Of a stretch of DNA of 16,021 nt, positions 5,962 to 13,242 are shown piece by piece. The DNA is taken from positions 1 to 16,021 of the forward strand of contig JAGWHN010000018.1 of NCBI GenBank assembly GCA_028866785.1, given 5' to 3'. The DNA comes from Microcaldota archaeon (GTDB lineage Archaea; Micrarchaeota; Micrarchaeia; Micrarchaeales; CABMGC01). Every line of letters begins with the position of its first letter. Within the stretch, counting starts at the first letter, position 1. The notes under the pieces were generated by a model. It did no database searches, was not told the origin of the DNA, and saw only the letters and a list, made by a program, of their open reading frames with translations. Both the position numbers and the translations under genes were made by a program.

Positions 5962-6621
5962 TTGAAGGTCAGTGTGATTAGCAATGTTGCATCGGGCAGC
6001 GAGGAACTAGTCGACGCATTAGATGACATAAACATAAGCGTTTTCTCAAAGGAGATTGAAGGAGATGTGAGCAGCGCGGTCGATGAGATTGAAAAGAGGG
6101 TCTCAAAGAACGACGATTTTGTGATATTTGTAACCGATGACACGCTTGAGGCGAGCATACAATTAAACAAGCTAAGCGACGTTAGGGCTGTTGTATGCAA
6201 CAATTCATCGGATGTTAGCACCGCGAGGTCAAAAGGAGTAAATGTTGTGATAGTGGATGTTGAGAAATCAAATCCTAACGATGTTGCAAAGGGAATGGCA
6301 AAAGGAGGAAGCACTAAGGTGCCAATCCAGCAAAGGACGATTGCGCCTCAGATAAAAAGGCAGGTTCAGGAAAAAGTTCAAAGAAGACAAGAGGTAATGC
6401 AGCAACAGAGCTACTCAAATGAACCTGAAAAGCAGGCAAATCCCATAACGATAAAATTGCAGGTGCCGAAGATTCCAAAGATTGAGCTCTTCAAAAAGAA
6501 GCCTCAAAAGGCCGAATCGGCGCAAAAGGAACAGGAAGATGAGGAAGTTAGATATCCGACCGGCAAACCAAGAAAGGGGATACTTGGAAAGCTAAAGGAT
6601 TATCTAGGGATAATAGACTAG
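5962..6621 (+). CDS. Degenerate RpiB/LacAB-like protein with charged C-terminal tail
   Basis: A 219-residue protein of unproven function. Residues about 52-100 (DDFVIFVTDD, then NKLSDVRAVVCNN, then ARSKGVNVVIVDV) follow the pattern of ribose-5-phosphate isomerase B, where a Cys-containing GTGIG loop is followed by NK-x-R-A-x-x-C and NV. The catalytic Cys and the glycine loop are missing here, so isomerase activity is unlikely. Residues about 115-200 are polar and rich in Lys, Gln and Glu, probably disordered. A short basic-amphipathic end follows (GKLKDYLGIID). The TTG start is chosen because GGAG lies seven bases upstream and the next in-frame Met codon is far inside the fold. It stands 13 bases before the HTH gene, so the two are probably co-transcribed. 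The family link is tentative. Confidence 0.65.
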   Translation: MKVSVISNVASGSEELVDALDDINISVFSKEIEGDVSSAVDEIEKRVSKNDDFVIFVTDDTLEASIQLNKLSDVRAVVCNNSSDVSTARSKGVNVVIVDVEKSNPNDVAKGMAKGGSTKVPIQQRTIAPQIKRQVQEKVQRRQEVMQQQSYSNEPEKQANPITIKLQVPKIPKIELFKKKPQKAESAQKEQEDEEVRYPTGKPRKGILGKLKDYLGIID

Positions 6622-6634
6622 AAGGTCTTGAAAA

Positions 6635-6976
6635 ATGGAAGAACTACTTTGCAGAGCAGTCACCAAACTGGTGCTTCCTGCAATAAGGGCCTATGTTGCA
6701 CAAAACCTCAGCAAGGAGCACCACTACACCCAGTCAAAGATCGCAGACAAGATAGGAATAGTGCAGGTAGGAGTGGGAAAGTATCTTGGCAAAAAATATT
6801 CAGAGGAGGTCGGAGAAGTGGTAGAGTTCATAGGGGAAAATGAGCTTGGAACAGAAATAGTGGATGGAATACTTCAGGGAGATAACCTAAAGGAGACGGA
6901 AAAGAAGATTGACAAATTGTGCAACGATTCAGAGCTGCTCGACTTTGCGGTCGGCAGGATGGCGGCATACAATTGA
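6635..6976 (+). CDS. HTH transcriptional regulator (COG2522-like)
   Basis: A 113-residue protein. The N-terminal helix (CRAVTKLVLPAIRAYVAQNL) precedes a Cro/XRE-type helix-turn-helix at about residues 31-53 (YTQSKIADKIGIVQVGVGKY). This is the layout of small archaeal predicted regulators in which LPAxRAxxA leads into a QxxxAxxxG...V.KYL motif. The C-terminal half is helical and acidic (EVGEVVEFIGENELG, then LKETEKKIDKLC) and may dimerise. A gaaggt Shine-Dalgarno-like stretch ends seven bases before the ATG. It lies 16 bases before glutamate dehydrogenase, so local control of that gene is plausible but not shown. The HTH is clear; the precise family is my recollection of similar sequences. Confidence 0.78.
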   Translation: MEELLCRAVTKLVLPAIRAYVAQNLSKEHHYTQSKIADKIGIVQVGVGKYLGKKYSEEVGEVVEFIGENELGTEIVDGILQGDNLKETEKKIDKLCNDSELLDFAVGRMAAYN

Positions 6977-6992
6977 TATTAATGGTGTAAAA

Positions 6993-8258
6993 ATGGTAGA
7001 AGAACTAGATCCTTTCAAGATAGCACAACAGCAGCTTGACGAAGCAGCAGCAATAATGAAGCTAGACAAGCAGGCGCACTCTCTTTTAAGAGAGCCGATG
7101 CAGACTGTGATTGTAAACTTCCCAGTCAAGATGCGAGACGGAAGCACAAAGACATTCAAAGGATTTAGAGTTCTATACAACAATGCAAGAGGGCCTGGAA
7201 AGGGAGGAATAAGGTACCACCCTCAAGAAACGCTTGAAACAGTAAAGGCGCTATCTGCATGGATGACCTGGAAGTGCTCGCTTGCAAACATACAGTATGG
7301 CGGCGCAAAGGGAGGGATAATCTGCGACCCAAAGAAGCTAAACGAGATGGAGCTCGAGAATCTTTCAAGGGCATACATCAGGGCAATTTCAAAGTTCATC
7401 GGGCCGGAGGTTGATGTTCCTGCGCCGGATGTCTACACCACGCCGCAGATGATGGCCTGGATGATGGACGAGTACAGCAGGATAAAGGAGCACAATGTGT
7501 TTGGAGTCATAACGGGAAAGCCGCTTGAGGTCTGGGGGTCTGAAGGGAGAAACGACTCGACAGCGCTAGGCGGACTTTACATTTTAAGAGAGGCTGCAAA
7601 GATGAAGAAGATCGACCTCAAGAAGGCAACCGTTGCAATTCAGGGCTTTGGAAACGCAGGGCACTTTGCATTTTCGATCGCAAGCGAGATGTTCGGATGC
7701 AAGATTGTTGCAATCAGCGACTCCCAGGGTGGAGTTTACGATCCAAAGGGGCTTGACCTAAAGAAACTTGACGAGGCAAAAGAGAAGACTGGAAGCGTGC
7801 AGGGGTACAAGGGAGCGACAAAGGTCTCAAACGAGGAACTTCTTGAATTGAAGGTCGACATTTTGATACCTGCCGCAATCGAGAACCAGATACACAAGGG
7901 AAATGCGCCAAGGATAAAGCCAAAGATACTCCTTGAGCTAGCAAACGGGCCGGTTACACCTGAGGCGGACAAGATTCTCTCAGCAAATGGGGTTCTTGAT
8001 CTTCCAGACTTCCTTGTGAACTCCGGAGGAGTGATTGGATCATACTTTGAGTGGATACAAAACCAGCAGGGATACTACTGGACAAGGGAGGAGTTCGACC
8101 AGAAGCTTGACGTGATTGTTACAAGGTCATTCAAGGACGTGATGGCGACCCAAAAGGAGTATGCAGACAAGGGGCAAAAGATAAACCCAAGGATGGCAGC
8201 TTACATAATTGCGGTGGGCAGGGTCGCATCTGCAATGAAGATTCGCGGATGGTACTAA
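6993..8258 (+). CDS. gdhA: Glutamate dehydrogenase (NAD(P)-dependent)
   Basis: A 421-residue enzyme that interconverts glutamate with 2-oxoglutarate plus ammonia, linking carbon and nitrogen metabolism in the cytoplasm; the family is normally hexameric. Substrate-site residues are visible: Lys70 in GPGKGGIRYHP, Lys94 in MTWKCS, catalytic Lys106 in YGGAKGG and catalytic Asp146 in DVPAPDV. The dinucleotide-binding motif GFGNAG (218-223) opens the C-terminal Rossmann domain. Length and the ending MKIRGWY are typical. The frame stays open 28 codons further upstream, but that part overlaps the preceding gene and lacks similarity; ATG 6993, preceded by GGTG, gives the usual N-terminus. Cofactor preference cannot be read with confidence. 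The gene sits in a cluster with an HTH regulator before and a small protein 12 bases after. Confidence 0.95.
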   Translation: MVEELDPFKIAQQQLDEAAAIMKLDKQAHSLLREPMQTVIVNFPVKMRDGSTKTFKGFRVLYNNARGPGKGGIRYHPQETLETVKALSAWMTWKCSLANIQYGGAKGGIICDPKKLNEMELENLSRAYIRAISKFIGPEVDVPAPDVYTTPQMMAWMMDEYSRIKEHNVFGVITGKPLEVWGSEGRNDSTALGGLYILREAAKMKKIDLKKATVAIQGFGNAGHFAFSIASEMFGCKIVAISDSQGGVYDPKGLDLKKLDEAKEKTGSVQGYKGATKVSNEELLELKVDILIPAAIENQIHKGNAPRIKPKILLELANGPVTPEADKILSANGVLDLPDFLVNSGGVIGSYFEWIQNQQGYYWTREEFDQKLDVIVTRSFKDVMATQKEYADKGQKINPRMAAYIIAVGRVASAMKIRGWY

Positions 8259-8270
8259 AATAGTGGGGAA

Positions 8271-8582
8271 ATGTTTAGCAGGCTAGAAAAAGTTGACGTG
8301 TACGAGCTCCAGGAGAGGGTTAGCGCAAAGCTTGGAAAGCTTGCAAACGACCACCAGCTGCCGTACCAAACAAGAAAGGAGCTCTCCGAGGCCGTGGGCA
8401 GGCTGAGGTCGCAGTTTGAGGAGCTTGAAGAGCTGGTCGAGATGAAGGAAAGATTAGAGGCGATCTCTGCTGACACGCACAGGCTATTGACAAACGAGCA
8501 GAGAGGGGAAGTATATGCCACAGTGTGCTGGATTGAGGATTTTGTTGATGAGCTGAAAAGGAACAGGGAGTCAGCGAAATAG
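8271..8582 (+). CDS. Small helical protein of unknown function
   Basis: A 103-residue protein I do not recognise. Composition and heptad-like spacing suggest an all-helical or coiled-coil fold (RKELSEAVGRLRSQFEELEE, then LVEMKERLEAI), with no membrane helix or signal peptide. It begins 12 bases after the glutamate dehydrogenase stop with a strong GTGGGG Shine-Dalgarno sequence two bases before the ATG, so it is very probably translated as the last gene of that operon. Its final 12 bases overlap the 3' end of the convergent polX gene. It might be an accessory subunit or regulator for the upstream enzyme, but nothing in the sequence shows that. Confidence 0.7.
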   Translation: MFSRLEKVDVYELQERVSAKLGKLANDHQLPYQTRKELSEAVGRLRSQFEELEELVEMKERLEAISADTHRLLTNEQRGEVYATVCWIEDFVDELKRNRESAK

Positions 8583-10295
8583 TTTCATCAATTTTTCAAG
8601 GGGCAGTGTGTTTACCGCATCATCTTTTGTGAGCCATCCCCTTCTTGCGGTCCCTATCCCGTATCTCATGAACTCCATGTTCGACTTTTGGTGGGCGTCC
8701 GTGTCTATCGCAAATTTGAGATTGAACTTCCTTGCGCGGATTATGTTCTCATCATTTAAGTCGAGCCTGTCAACGATCGAGTCTATCTCCATTACCACAT
8801 TATTTTGCTTTGCAGACTCAAAGATTTTGTCAAGGTCAAGCTGCACGGGATCTCTTTGGTTTATCAGCCTTGCAGTTGGGTGCCCAAAGATGTTGACATA
8901 GCCGCTTTCGAAAGCCTTTATCACGCGCTTTGTCTGCTCTTCCTTGCCTAGCTGGAAGCTTGAGTGCAGCGAGCAGAGCACATAGTCCATCTGGTCAAGC
9001 GTCTTGTTGGCAAGATCTAAGCTTCCGTCTTTTAGTATGTCGACCTCACCGCTCTTCAGGATCTTTATCCTTCCTTTGAACTTCTCGTTTGCCTCGTCTA
9101 TCTCCTCAAGGTACTTCGCAAACCGCTTATCGTCCATGCCCCTTGCCTGAAACTCGCTCTTTGAGTGGTCGGTGATTCCGATATACTCGTAGCCCAACTC
9201 GATCCCTTTTTGCGCCATCTCATCAATTGTATTTTGGCCATCGGTGTGGCGGGTGTGCATCTGCAGATCCCCTTTTATGTCACTGATCTCGATTAGCTTT
9301 GGTAATTTGTGCGATGATGCGAGCTCAACCTCTCCCCTTGCCTCGCGCATCTCGGGCTCAACATAGTCAAGGCCAAGCTTGTTGTAGATTTCCTGCTCTG
9401 TTCGGCTCACGACCTTCTTCCCGTTCTTGTCAGAGAGCTGGTACTCGTTTAGACTGTAACCTTTCTTAACAGCAATCTGCCTCACCTGAACTCCATGGTC
9501 CTTGCTTCCAGTGAAGTACTGGAGAGCAGCGCCGAAGCTGTCGCGCTCAATGATCCTAAAATCACAGTTTAGACCCATCTTTAGGACTACGGAAATCTTT
9601 GTTGGGCCCTTTGCTATCACCGCCTCAACCTCCTTCATCTTGGAGATGAAATCAAGCACTTTTTGCTGGTCCTCTGAGATCACAAGTATGTCAAGATCAC
9701 CAACTGTTTCTCGCATTCTCCTTGCAGATCCCGCAATCACAGCCTGCTCAACAACTTTTGAGCTCTTGAGCTGCGCAATTATCGATTCCGCGACAGGAAG
9801 CGCAATACCAATTGCGACCCGCCCTCCCGCCTTCTCAAGGAACTCTAAGCCTTTTTGTATATCCTGCTCGCTCTTTTCCCCAAATCCCTCAAGGTCTTTT
9901 ATCTTGTGCTTCTCAACGGCCTTCTTGAGGTCCTCGATGTTCTTTACGCCAAGAGCCTTGTATAATTTAAAAGCTTTCCTCGCGCCCATCCCCTGGATTT
10001 TTGTTATCGCATTGAAGTCTATCGGGTACTTTTTCTTCAGGGCAGTGTATTTTTTCATCTTTCCCGTCTTGATGTACTCCTCGATTAGCTCTGCGGTGCT
10101 CTTCCCAACGCCAGGCAGGTCATCAATCGCCTTCACGCCACCTTTTGTGTATATCTCCTCAACATCCTCCTGCATCGTCTCAAGGGTCTGAGCAATCTTC
10201 CTGTAGGCTCTCACCTCAAAAAACAGATCCTTCTCTCCAAGGTCTAGCATATCCGCTATCTCCTCAAAGATCTCAGCGAGTTTCTTGTTTAGCAT
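8571..10295 (-). CDS. polX: Family X DNA polymerase with PHP domain (PolX)
   Basis: A 574-residue protein, the normal length for bacterial/archaeal PolX, a gap-filling repair polymerase. N-terminal helix-hairpin-helix motifs (DDLPGVGKSTAELIEEYI at 58-75; ITKIQGMGARKAFKLYKALG at 97-116; a third near 135-146) bind DNA. The polymerase palm has GS (189-190), Asp200 and Asp202 in GDLDILV, and the third acid at Asp245 (CDFRI). The PHP domain (about 340-574) gives 3'-5' exonuclease or phosphatase-type activity through metals: His347 and Asp352 (DLQMHTRHTDG), His377 (ITDHS), Glu417, His444 (CSLHS), His472 (GHP), Asp531-x-Asp533-x-His535. The first His of the usual HxH is Gln here, a variant I recall in other PolX proteins. 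The start lies one base after the stop of the upstream TIM-barrel gene, with GGAAGGT before it, indicating translational coupling. Confidence 0.95.
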   Translation of the reverse strand: MLNKKLAEIFEEIADMLDLGEKDLFFEVRAYRKIAQTLETMQEDVEEIYTKGGVKAIDDLPGVGKSTAELIEEYIKTGKMKKYTALKKKYPIDFNAITKIQGMGARKAFKLYKALGVKNIEDLKKAVEKHKIKDLEGFGEKSEQDIQKGLEFLEKAGGRVAIGIALPVAESIIAQLKSSKVVEQAVIAGSARRMRETVGDLDILVISEDQQKVLDFISKMKEVEAVIAKGPTKISVVLKMGLNCDFRIIERDSFGAALQYFTGSKDHGVQVRQIAVKKGYSLNEYQLSDKNGKKVVSRTEQEIYNKLGLDYVEPEMREARGEVELASSHKLPKLIEISDIKGDLQMHTRHTDGQNTIDEMAQKGIELGYEYIGITDHSKSEFQARGMDDKRFAKYLEEIDEANEKFKGRIKILKSGEVDILKDGSLDLANKTLDQMDYVLCSLHSSFQLGKEEQTKRVIKAFESGYVNIFGHPTARLINQRDPVQLDLDKIFESAKQNNVVMEIDSIVDRLDLNDENIIRARKFNLKFAIDTDAHQKSNMEFMRYGIGTARRGWLTKDDAVNTLPLEKLMKLFR

Positions 10296-10296
10296 G

Positions 10297-11100
10297 TTAG
10301 TTACCTTCCCAAATGCGTTTCAGATATTTAGCTGACTTTGCTGCATCCTTGTTGGAAGTGAAGACCTCTAGGGTTATTGTACTATCATAATCTATCTTCT
10401 TTAGAAGCTTGGCCACTTTAGGGAAATTTATGCTACCCTTTCCCAGCGGCAAATGCTCATCTTGCTTTCCGTGATTGTCATGCATGTGCAGGTGCACGAC
10501 CTTATCTGAGAATCGGTCAATGTACTCTGCTATTCCCCTCATTCCCCCCTCTATGAATGCGTGCGGAATGTCAAGGTGAACCATTAGTCCCGGGGTGCCT
10601 TCTATGACCTTGCTAAATCCTTTTAGGCTAGGCATGCCGTATTTGCGGGGAGGAACATTTTCAAGCATCAATCTGAGATTTTTGGTTTTTGCAAATTTAG
10701 AAAGCTCAACCATCGAGTCCGTGAAATTGCCTACAAAAAGCTCCTGCCCAAACTTGGTTTGCATCGTCTGCCCGTAGCCCCCGTGGAAATGAAAGTTCAG
10801 GAATTTGATATTCAAGGCCGCGGCAGCGCTTATCATATCCTTCCCCTCTTCAATCCAGCCCCTCCTCACCTTCTCATGCGAACTTCCAAAGTTGACCCAG
10901 TAAGAAGTGTGTCCGACTGGGCCAATATCAAATTCCTTTAGGGCCTTTAGTATCCCGCGCTTTTGCTTGATTATTATTTGCGGAGTTGCCCTGGGCTCCT
11001 CTATGCCAATCTCGGCATAATCAAAGCCAAGTCTCTTGAACTCCCTTACTTCATCTACTACATTGTATATGGCACTTGTTAGCAATCCATATTTTGGCAT
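10297..11100 (-). CDS. TIM-barrel protein, endonuclease IV/sugar isomerase-like, with trinuclear-metal ligand set
   Basis: A 267-residue member of the AP endonuclease 2/xylose isomerase-like TIM-barrel superfamily. Compared from memory with endonuclease IV (Nfo), each metal ligand has a counterpart: His64 (GHTSYWVNFGSS), His104 (FHFHGGYG), Glu147 (LMLENVPP), Asp177 and His180 (HLDIPHAF), His205 (HLHMHDN), Asp214 and His216 (QDEHLPLGKG), and Glu245 (TLEVF). Sugar epimerases of the fold usually need only a subset, so an abasic-site endonuclease is plausible. It is slightly shorter than E. coli Nfo (285), and related archaeal proteins are often annotated only as sugar phosphate isomerase/epimerase. 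The gene begins 4 bases after the S-adenosylhomocysteine hydrolase stop and ends 1 base before polX, a repair polymerase, which supports a base-excision role. Fold high confidence, reaction moderate. Confidence 0.82.
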   Translation of the reverse strand: MPKYGLLTSAIYNVVDEVREFKRLGFDYAEIGIEEPRATPQIIIKQKRGILKALKEFDIGPVGHTSYWVNFGSSHEKVRRGWIEEGKDMISAAAALNIKFLNFHFHGGYGQTMQTKFGQELFVGNFTDSMVELSKFAKTKNLRLMLENVPPRKYGMPSLKGFSKVIEGTPGLMVHLDIPHAFIEGGMRGIAEYIDRFSDKVVHLHMHDNHGKQDEHLPLGKGSINFPKVAKLLKKIDYDSTITLEVFTSNKDAAKSAKYLKRIWEGN

Positions 11101-11104
11101 AGTA

Positions 11105-12355
11105 TCAAGTTCCCTCGCTCCAGCTGCTTGCGTACTTTACCTGATCAGGGGTCAGCCTGTCGATTCCGATTCCAAGGCTCTCGAGCTTGTATGATGCGAC
11201 CTGCTGGTCCTGCTCCCTTGTGATTTCATAGACTCCTGGAGTCATTGACTTGCCCTCCTTTGCAAGCCTAATTATCGACATGAACTGGTTTGCAAAGCTC
11301 ATGTCCATCACCTCGCTTGGATGCCCCTCCGCCGCTGCGAGGTTGACTAGTCTTCCTTCTGCAAGGATGTAGATCTTGTTTCCATTGCTAAGCGTGTACT
11401 CCTCATTGTTGTCTCTTATTGTCCTGTGGCTCTTCGCAACCTTTTCTGCCGACGCAACGTCAATTTCCACGTTGAAGTGCCCAGCGTTTGAGACGATCGC
11501 ACCGTTCTTCATCTTTGCAAAGTGCCTCTCAACAATCACGTCCTTCATTCCGGTTGCGGTTATGAAAATATCGCCAAGCTCTGCTGCCTGGTCCATTGTC
11601 ATCACGTTGTATCCCTCCATCCTTGCTCTGAGCGCGCAGATCGGATCAATCTCCGTGACAATCACATTTGCCCCAAGTCCCTGAGCCCTAAGCGCAAGTC
11701 CCCTTCCGCAGTGTCCGTATCCGCCTATAACCACATTCTTTCCTGCAATGAGCACATTTGTTGCCCTTATCACGCCATCAATTGCGCTCTGGCCGGTTCC
11801 GTGAACGTTGTCAAAGTCAGACTTTGTTTCTGCATCGTTGACCGCAATAACCGGGTACTTTAGCTGCCCGTCCTTTGCCATCGCCCTGATCCTGTGAACC
11901 CCGGTTGAGGTCTCTTCCGTTCCGCCGATTAGGCCAGGTATGTACTCTGTTCGCTTTCCGTGAATCATGAAAATAAGGTCAGCTCCGTCATCAAGTGTAA
12001 GCTGCGGCTTTATTTGAAGAGTCTGGTCAATGCACCAGTAGTACTCTTCCGATGAGAGTCCACGCCATGCGTAAATGTCAATTCCGTTCTTGTCAAGAGC
12101 CGCGGCAATGTCATCCTGGGTTGAGAGCGGATTGCAACCTGACCAAGAGACCTGAGCGCCTGCTGCCTTTAGGGTCTCAACGAGCACTGCGGTCTCCTTT
12201 GTTACGTGAAGGCATCCGGAGATTCGCATGCCCGCAAGGCTCTGCGCCTTTGAATGTATCTCCCTTAGCCTCATTAGAACCGGCATCCTCCCTTCTGCCC
12301 ATTCGATCTTCTTCCTGCCCTGCTCTGCTAAAGTGGAATCCTTGATTTTGCTCAT
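11105..12355 (-). CDS. ahcY: S-adenosylhomocysteine hydrolase, archaeal type
   Basis: A 416-residue NAD-dependent enzyme that splits S-adenosylhomocysteine into adenosine and homocysteine, relieving product inhibition of methyltransferases; some archaeal relatives prefer S-inosylhomocysteine. Visible hallmarks: SGCNPLSTQDD (72-82), DDGADLI (122-128), GGTEETSTGVHR (144-155), catalytic Lys178 and Asp182 in NDAETKSDFDN, the NAD loop GGYGHCGRG (211-219), then TEIDPICALRARMEGY, SNAGHFNVEIDV, LAEGRLVNLAAAEGHPSEVM and FANQ. The C-terminus ends at LTPDQVKYASSWSEGT, lacking the longer lysine/tyrosine tail of eukaryotic and most bacterial enzymes, as usual in archaea. It is first in a three-gene minus-strand operon with the TIM-barrel protein and polX, and diverges from the kinase gene. 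Confidence 0.96.
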   Translation of the reverse strand: MSKIKDSTLAEQGRKKIEWAEGRMPVLMRLREIHSKAQSLAGMRISGCLHVTKETAVLVETLKAAGAQVSWSGCNPLSTQDDIAAALDKNGIDIYAWRGLSSEEYYWCIDQTLQIKPQLTLDDGADLIFMIHGKRTEYIPGLIGGTEETSTGVHRIRAMAKDGQLKYPVIAVNDAETKSDFDNVHGTGQSAIDGVIRATNVLIAGKNVVIGGYGHCGRGLALRAQGLGANVIVTEIDPICALRARMEGYNVMTMDQAAELGDIFITATGMKDVIVERHFAKMKNGAIVSNAGHFNVEIDVASAEKVAKSHRTIRDNNEEYTLSNGNKIYILAEGRLVNLAAAEGHPSEVMDMSFANQFMSIIRLAKEGKSMTPGVYEITREQDQQVASYKLESLGIGIDRLTPDQVKYASSWSEGT

Positions 12356-12385
12356 TTAACTACCGAAAAATATTGGAAGGTGAGA

Positions 12386-12400
12386 ATATTTATATAATTC
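12386..12400. promoter_or_regulatory. Shared divergent TATA-rich promoter, ahcY and kinase
   Basis: ATATTTATATAATTC reads as a good archaeal TATA element on either strand. On the + strand it lies about 37-51 bases before the kinase ATG at 12437; on the minus strand about 31-45 bases before the ahcY ATG at 12355. Both distances allow short leaders. One near-symmetric element may direct both operons, or two overlapping ones. Confidence 0.5.
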
Positions 12401-12436
12401 TGACATAACTTACTTGCTGATTTGCAAGGTTTTTTG

Positions 12437-13150
12437 ATGGCGCAGGAAGTTTACAATCTTGAGGCGGGAGTCGAGAGCTGCATAGAGGAGATACGCACGC
12501 TTGCACGCAGGAAGGAGACGGTGATAGTCCAGATTGCAGGCGGCTCAGGATCTGGAAAAACGGAGGTGGTCGGTGCTAGGATAAAGGCAAGTTTTGGCGA
12601 GGCGGGAGTGATAAACATGGACGATTACCTGCTTCCGATAAAGGAGATACTTGCGAACAAGGAGATAAATCCGGACCATCCAAAGGCGCAAAAGCTTGAC
12701 CTTCTCGCGCAGCACCTAAGCTTGCTGCAGAAGGGAATCCCGATAAAAAAGCCGATCTTTAGCTTCCTTGCGGAAGGGGGCTCGGTTGTGGGAGAGGAGA
12801 CCGTAAAACCCTCAAAGATAATTATAGTGGAGGGGCTCTTTGCGCTGGCGGAAAGCATTGCAAAGCATGGCGATTTCAGGATATTTGTGGAGGCGGACTA
12901 CAAAACGAGGCTTGAGAGAAGACTGGTTAGGGATCTCAAGAGATCCACGTGGAGCACTGAGCAGACCGCGGGCTACTACAAGACGGTCGGGGAGCCAATG
13001 TACACCAAATTTGTGGAGCCGACAAAGAAGAACGCGGATGTTGTGATTTTAAACAACTATGTTCCGGAGATTGAGAAGAAAAGGCTGCAGGAAAGCGAGC
13101 TCAGGGACTTTGGATTTGAGGAATATCTGGGCACAGGGGCCAAAAAATAG
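12437..13150 (+). CDS. Uridine kinase-like P-loop protein (Udk/PRK family)
   Basis: A 237-residue nucleoside or phosphosugar kinase of the uridine kinase/phosphoribulokinase family. Walker A is GGSGSGKT (35-42); MDDYLLP (61-67) supplies the acidic substrate/metal residues; NPDHPKAQKLDLLAQHL (78-94) and the KPIFSF turn match the family's lid and substrate region; IIIVEGLFAL (128-137) is the Walker B-like strand; RRLVRDLKR is the Arg-rich LID. Substrate is uncertain, since archaeal members are annotated as uridine kinase without much proof. The frame opens with TTG at 12422, but ATG 12437 with AAGGT six bases upstream (12426-12430) is the better start. It is divergent from ahcY and about 90 bases ahead of ftsZ2. 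A 7-base inverted repeat (TTTTGCA/TGCAAAA) follows the stop. Confidence 0.82.
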   Translation: MAQEVYNLEAGVESCIEEIRTLARRKETVIVQIAGGSGSGKTEVVGARIKASFGEAGVINMDDYLLPIKEILANKEINPDHPKAQKLDLLAQHLSLLQKGIPIKKPIFSFLAEGGSVVGEETVKPSKIIIVEGLFALAESIAKHGDFRIFVEADYKTRLERRLVRDLKRSTWSTEQTAGYYKTVGEPMYTKFVEPTKKNADVVILNNYVPEIEKKRLQESELRDFGFEEYLGTGAKK

Positions 13151-13203
13151 GCGCTTTTGCACTCTAAATTAATGCAAAAAGTAGCACTACGTCCACAGAA
13201 AAG

Positions 13204-13210
13204 TATTTTA
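13204..13210 (+). promoter_or_regulatory. TATA-like box for ftsZ2
   Basis: TATTTTA precedes the candidate ftsZ2 start codons (GTG 13231 and 13234, ATG 13243) by 20-40 bases. Transcription from it would begin close to 13230, giving a leaderless or very short leader mRNA. Confidence 0.4.
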
Positions 13211-13242
13211 GTCTATTTGTCGATAACTAAGTGGTGCTTGAG

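Noticed and set aside
6909..6992. N-terminal extension of glutamate dehydrogenase by 28 codons
   Set aside because: It overlaps the HTH gene, lacks similarity to the family, and the ATG at 6993 gives the normal N-terminus.
12422..12436. TTG start for the kinase, five codons upstream
   Set aside because: It would place the AAGGT ribosome-binding sequence inside the coding region; ATG 12437 with that sequence is better.
13154..13181. Inverted repeat TTTTGCA/TGCAAAA after the kinase gene, possible terminator
   Set aside because: The 11-base loop, short arms and lack of a following T-run make it weak; archaeal termination relies mainly on T-runs.
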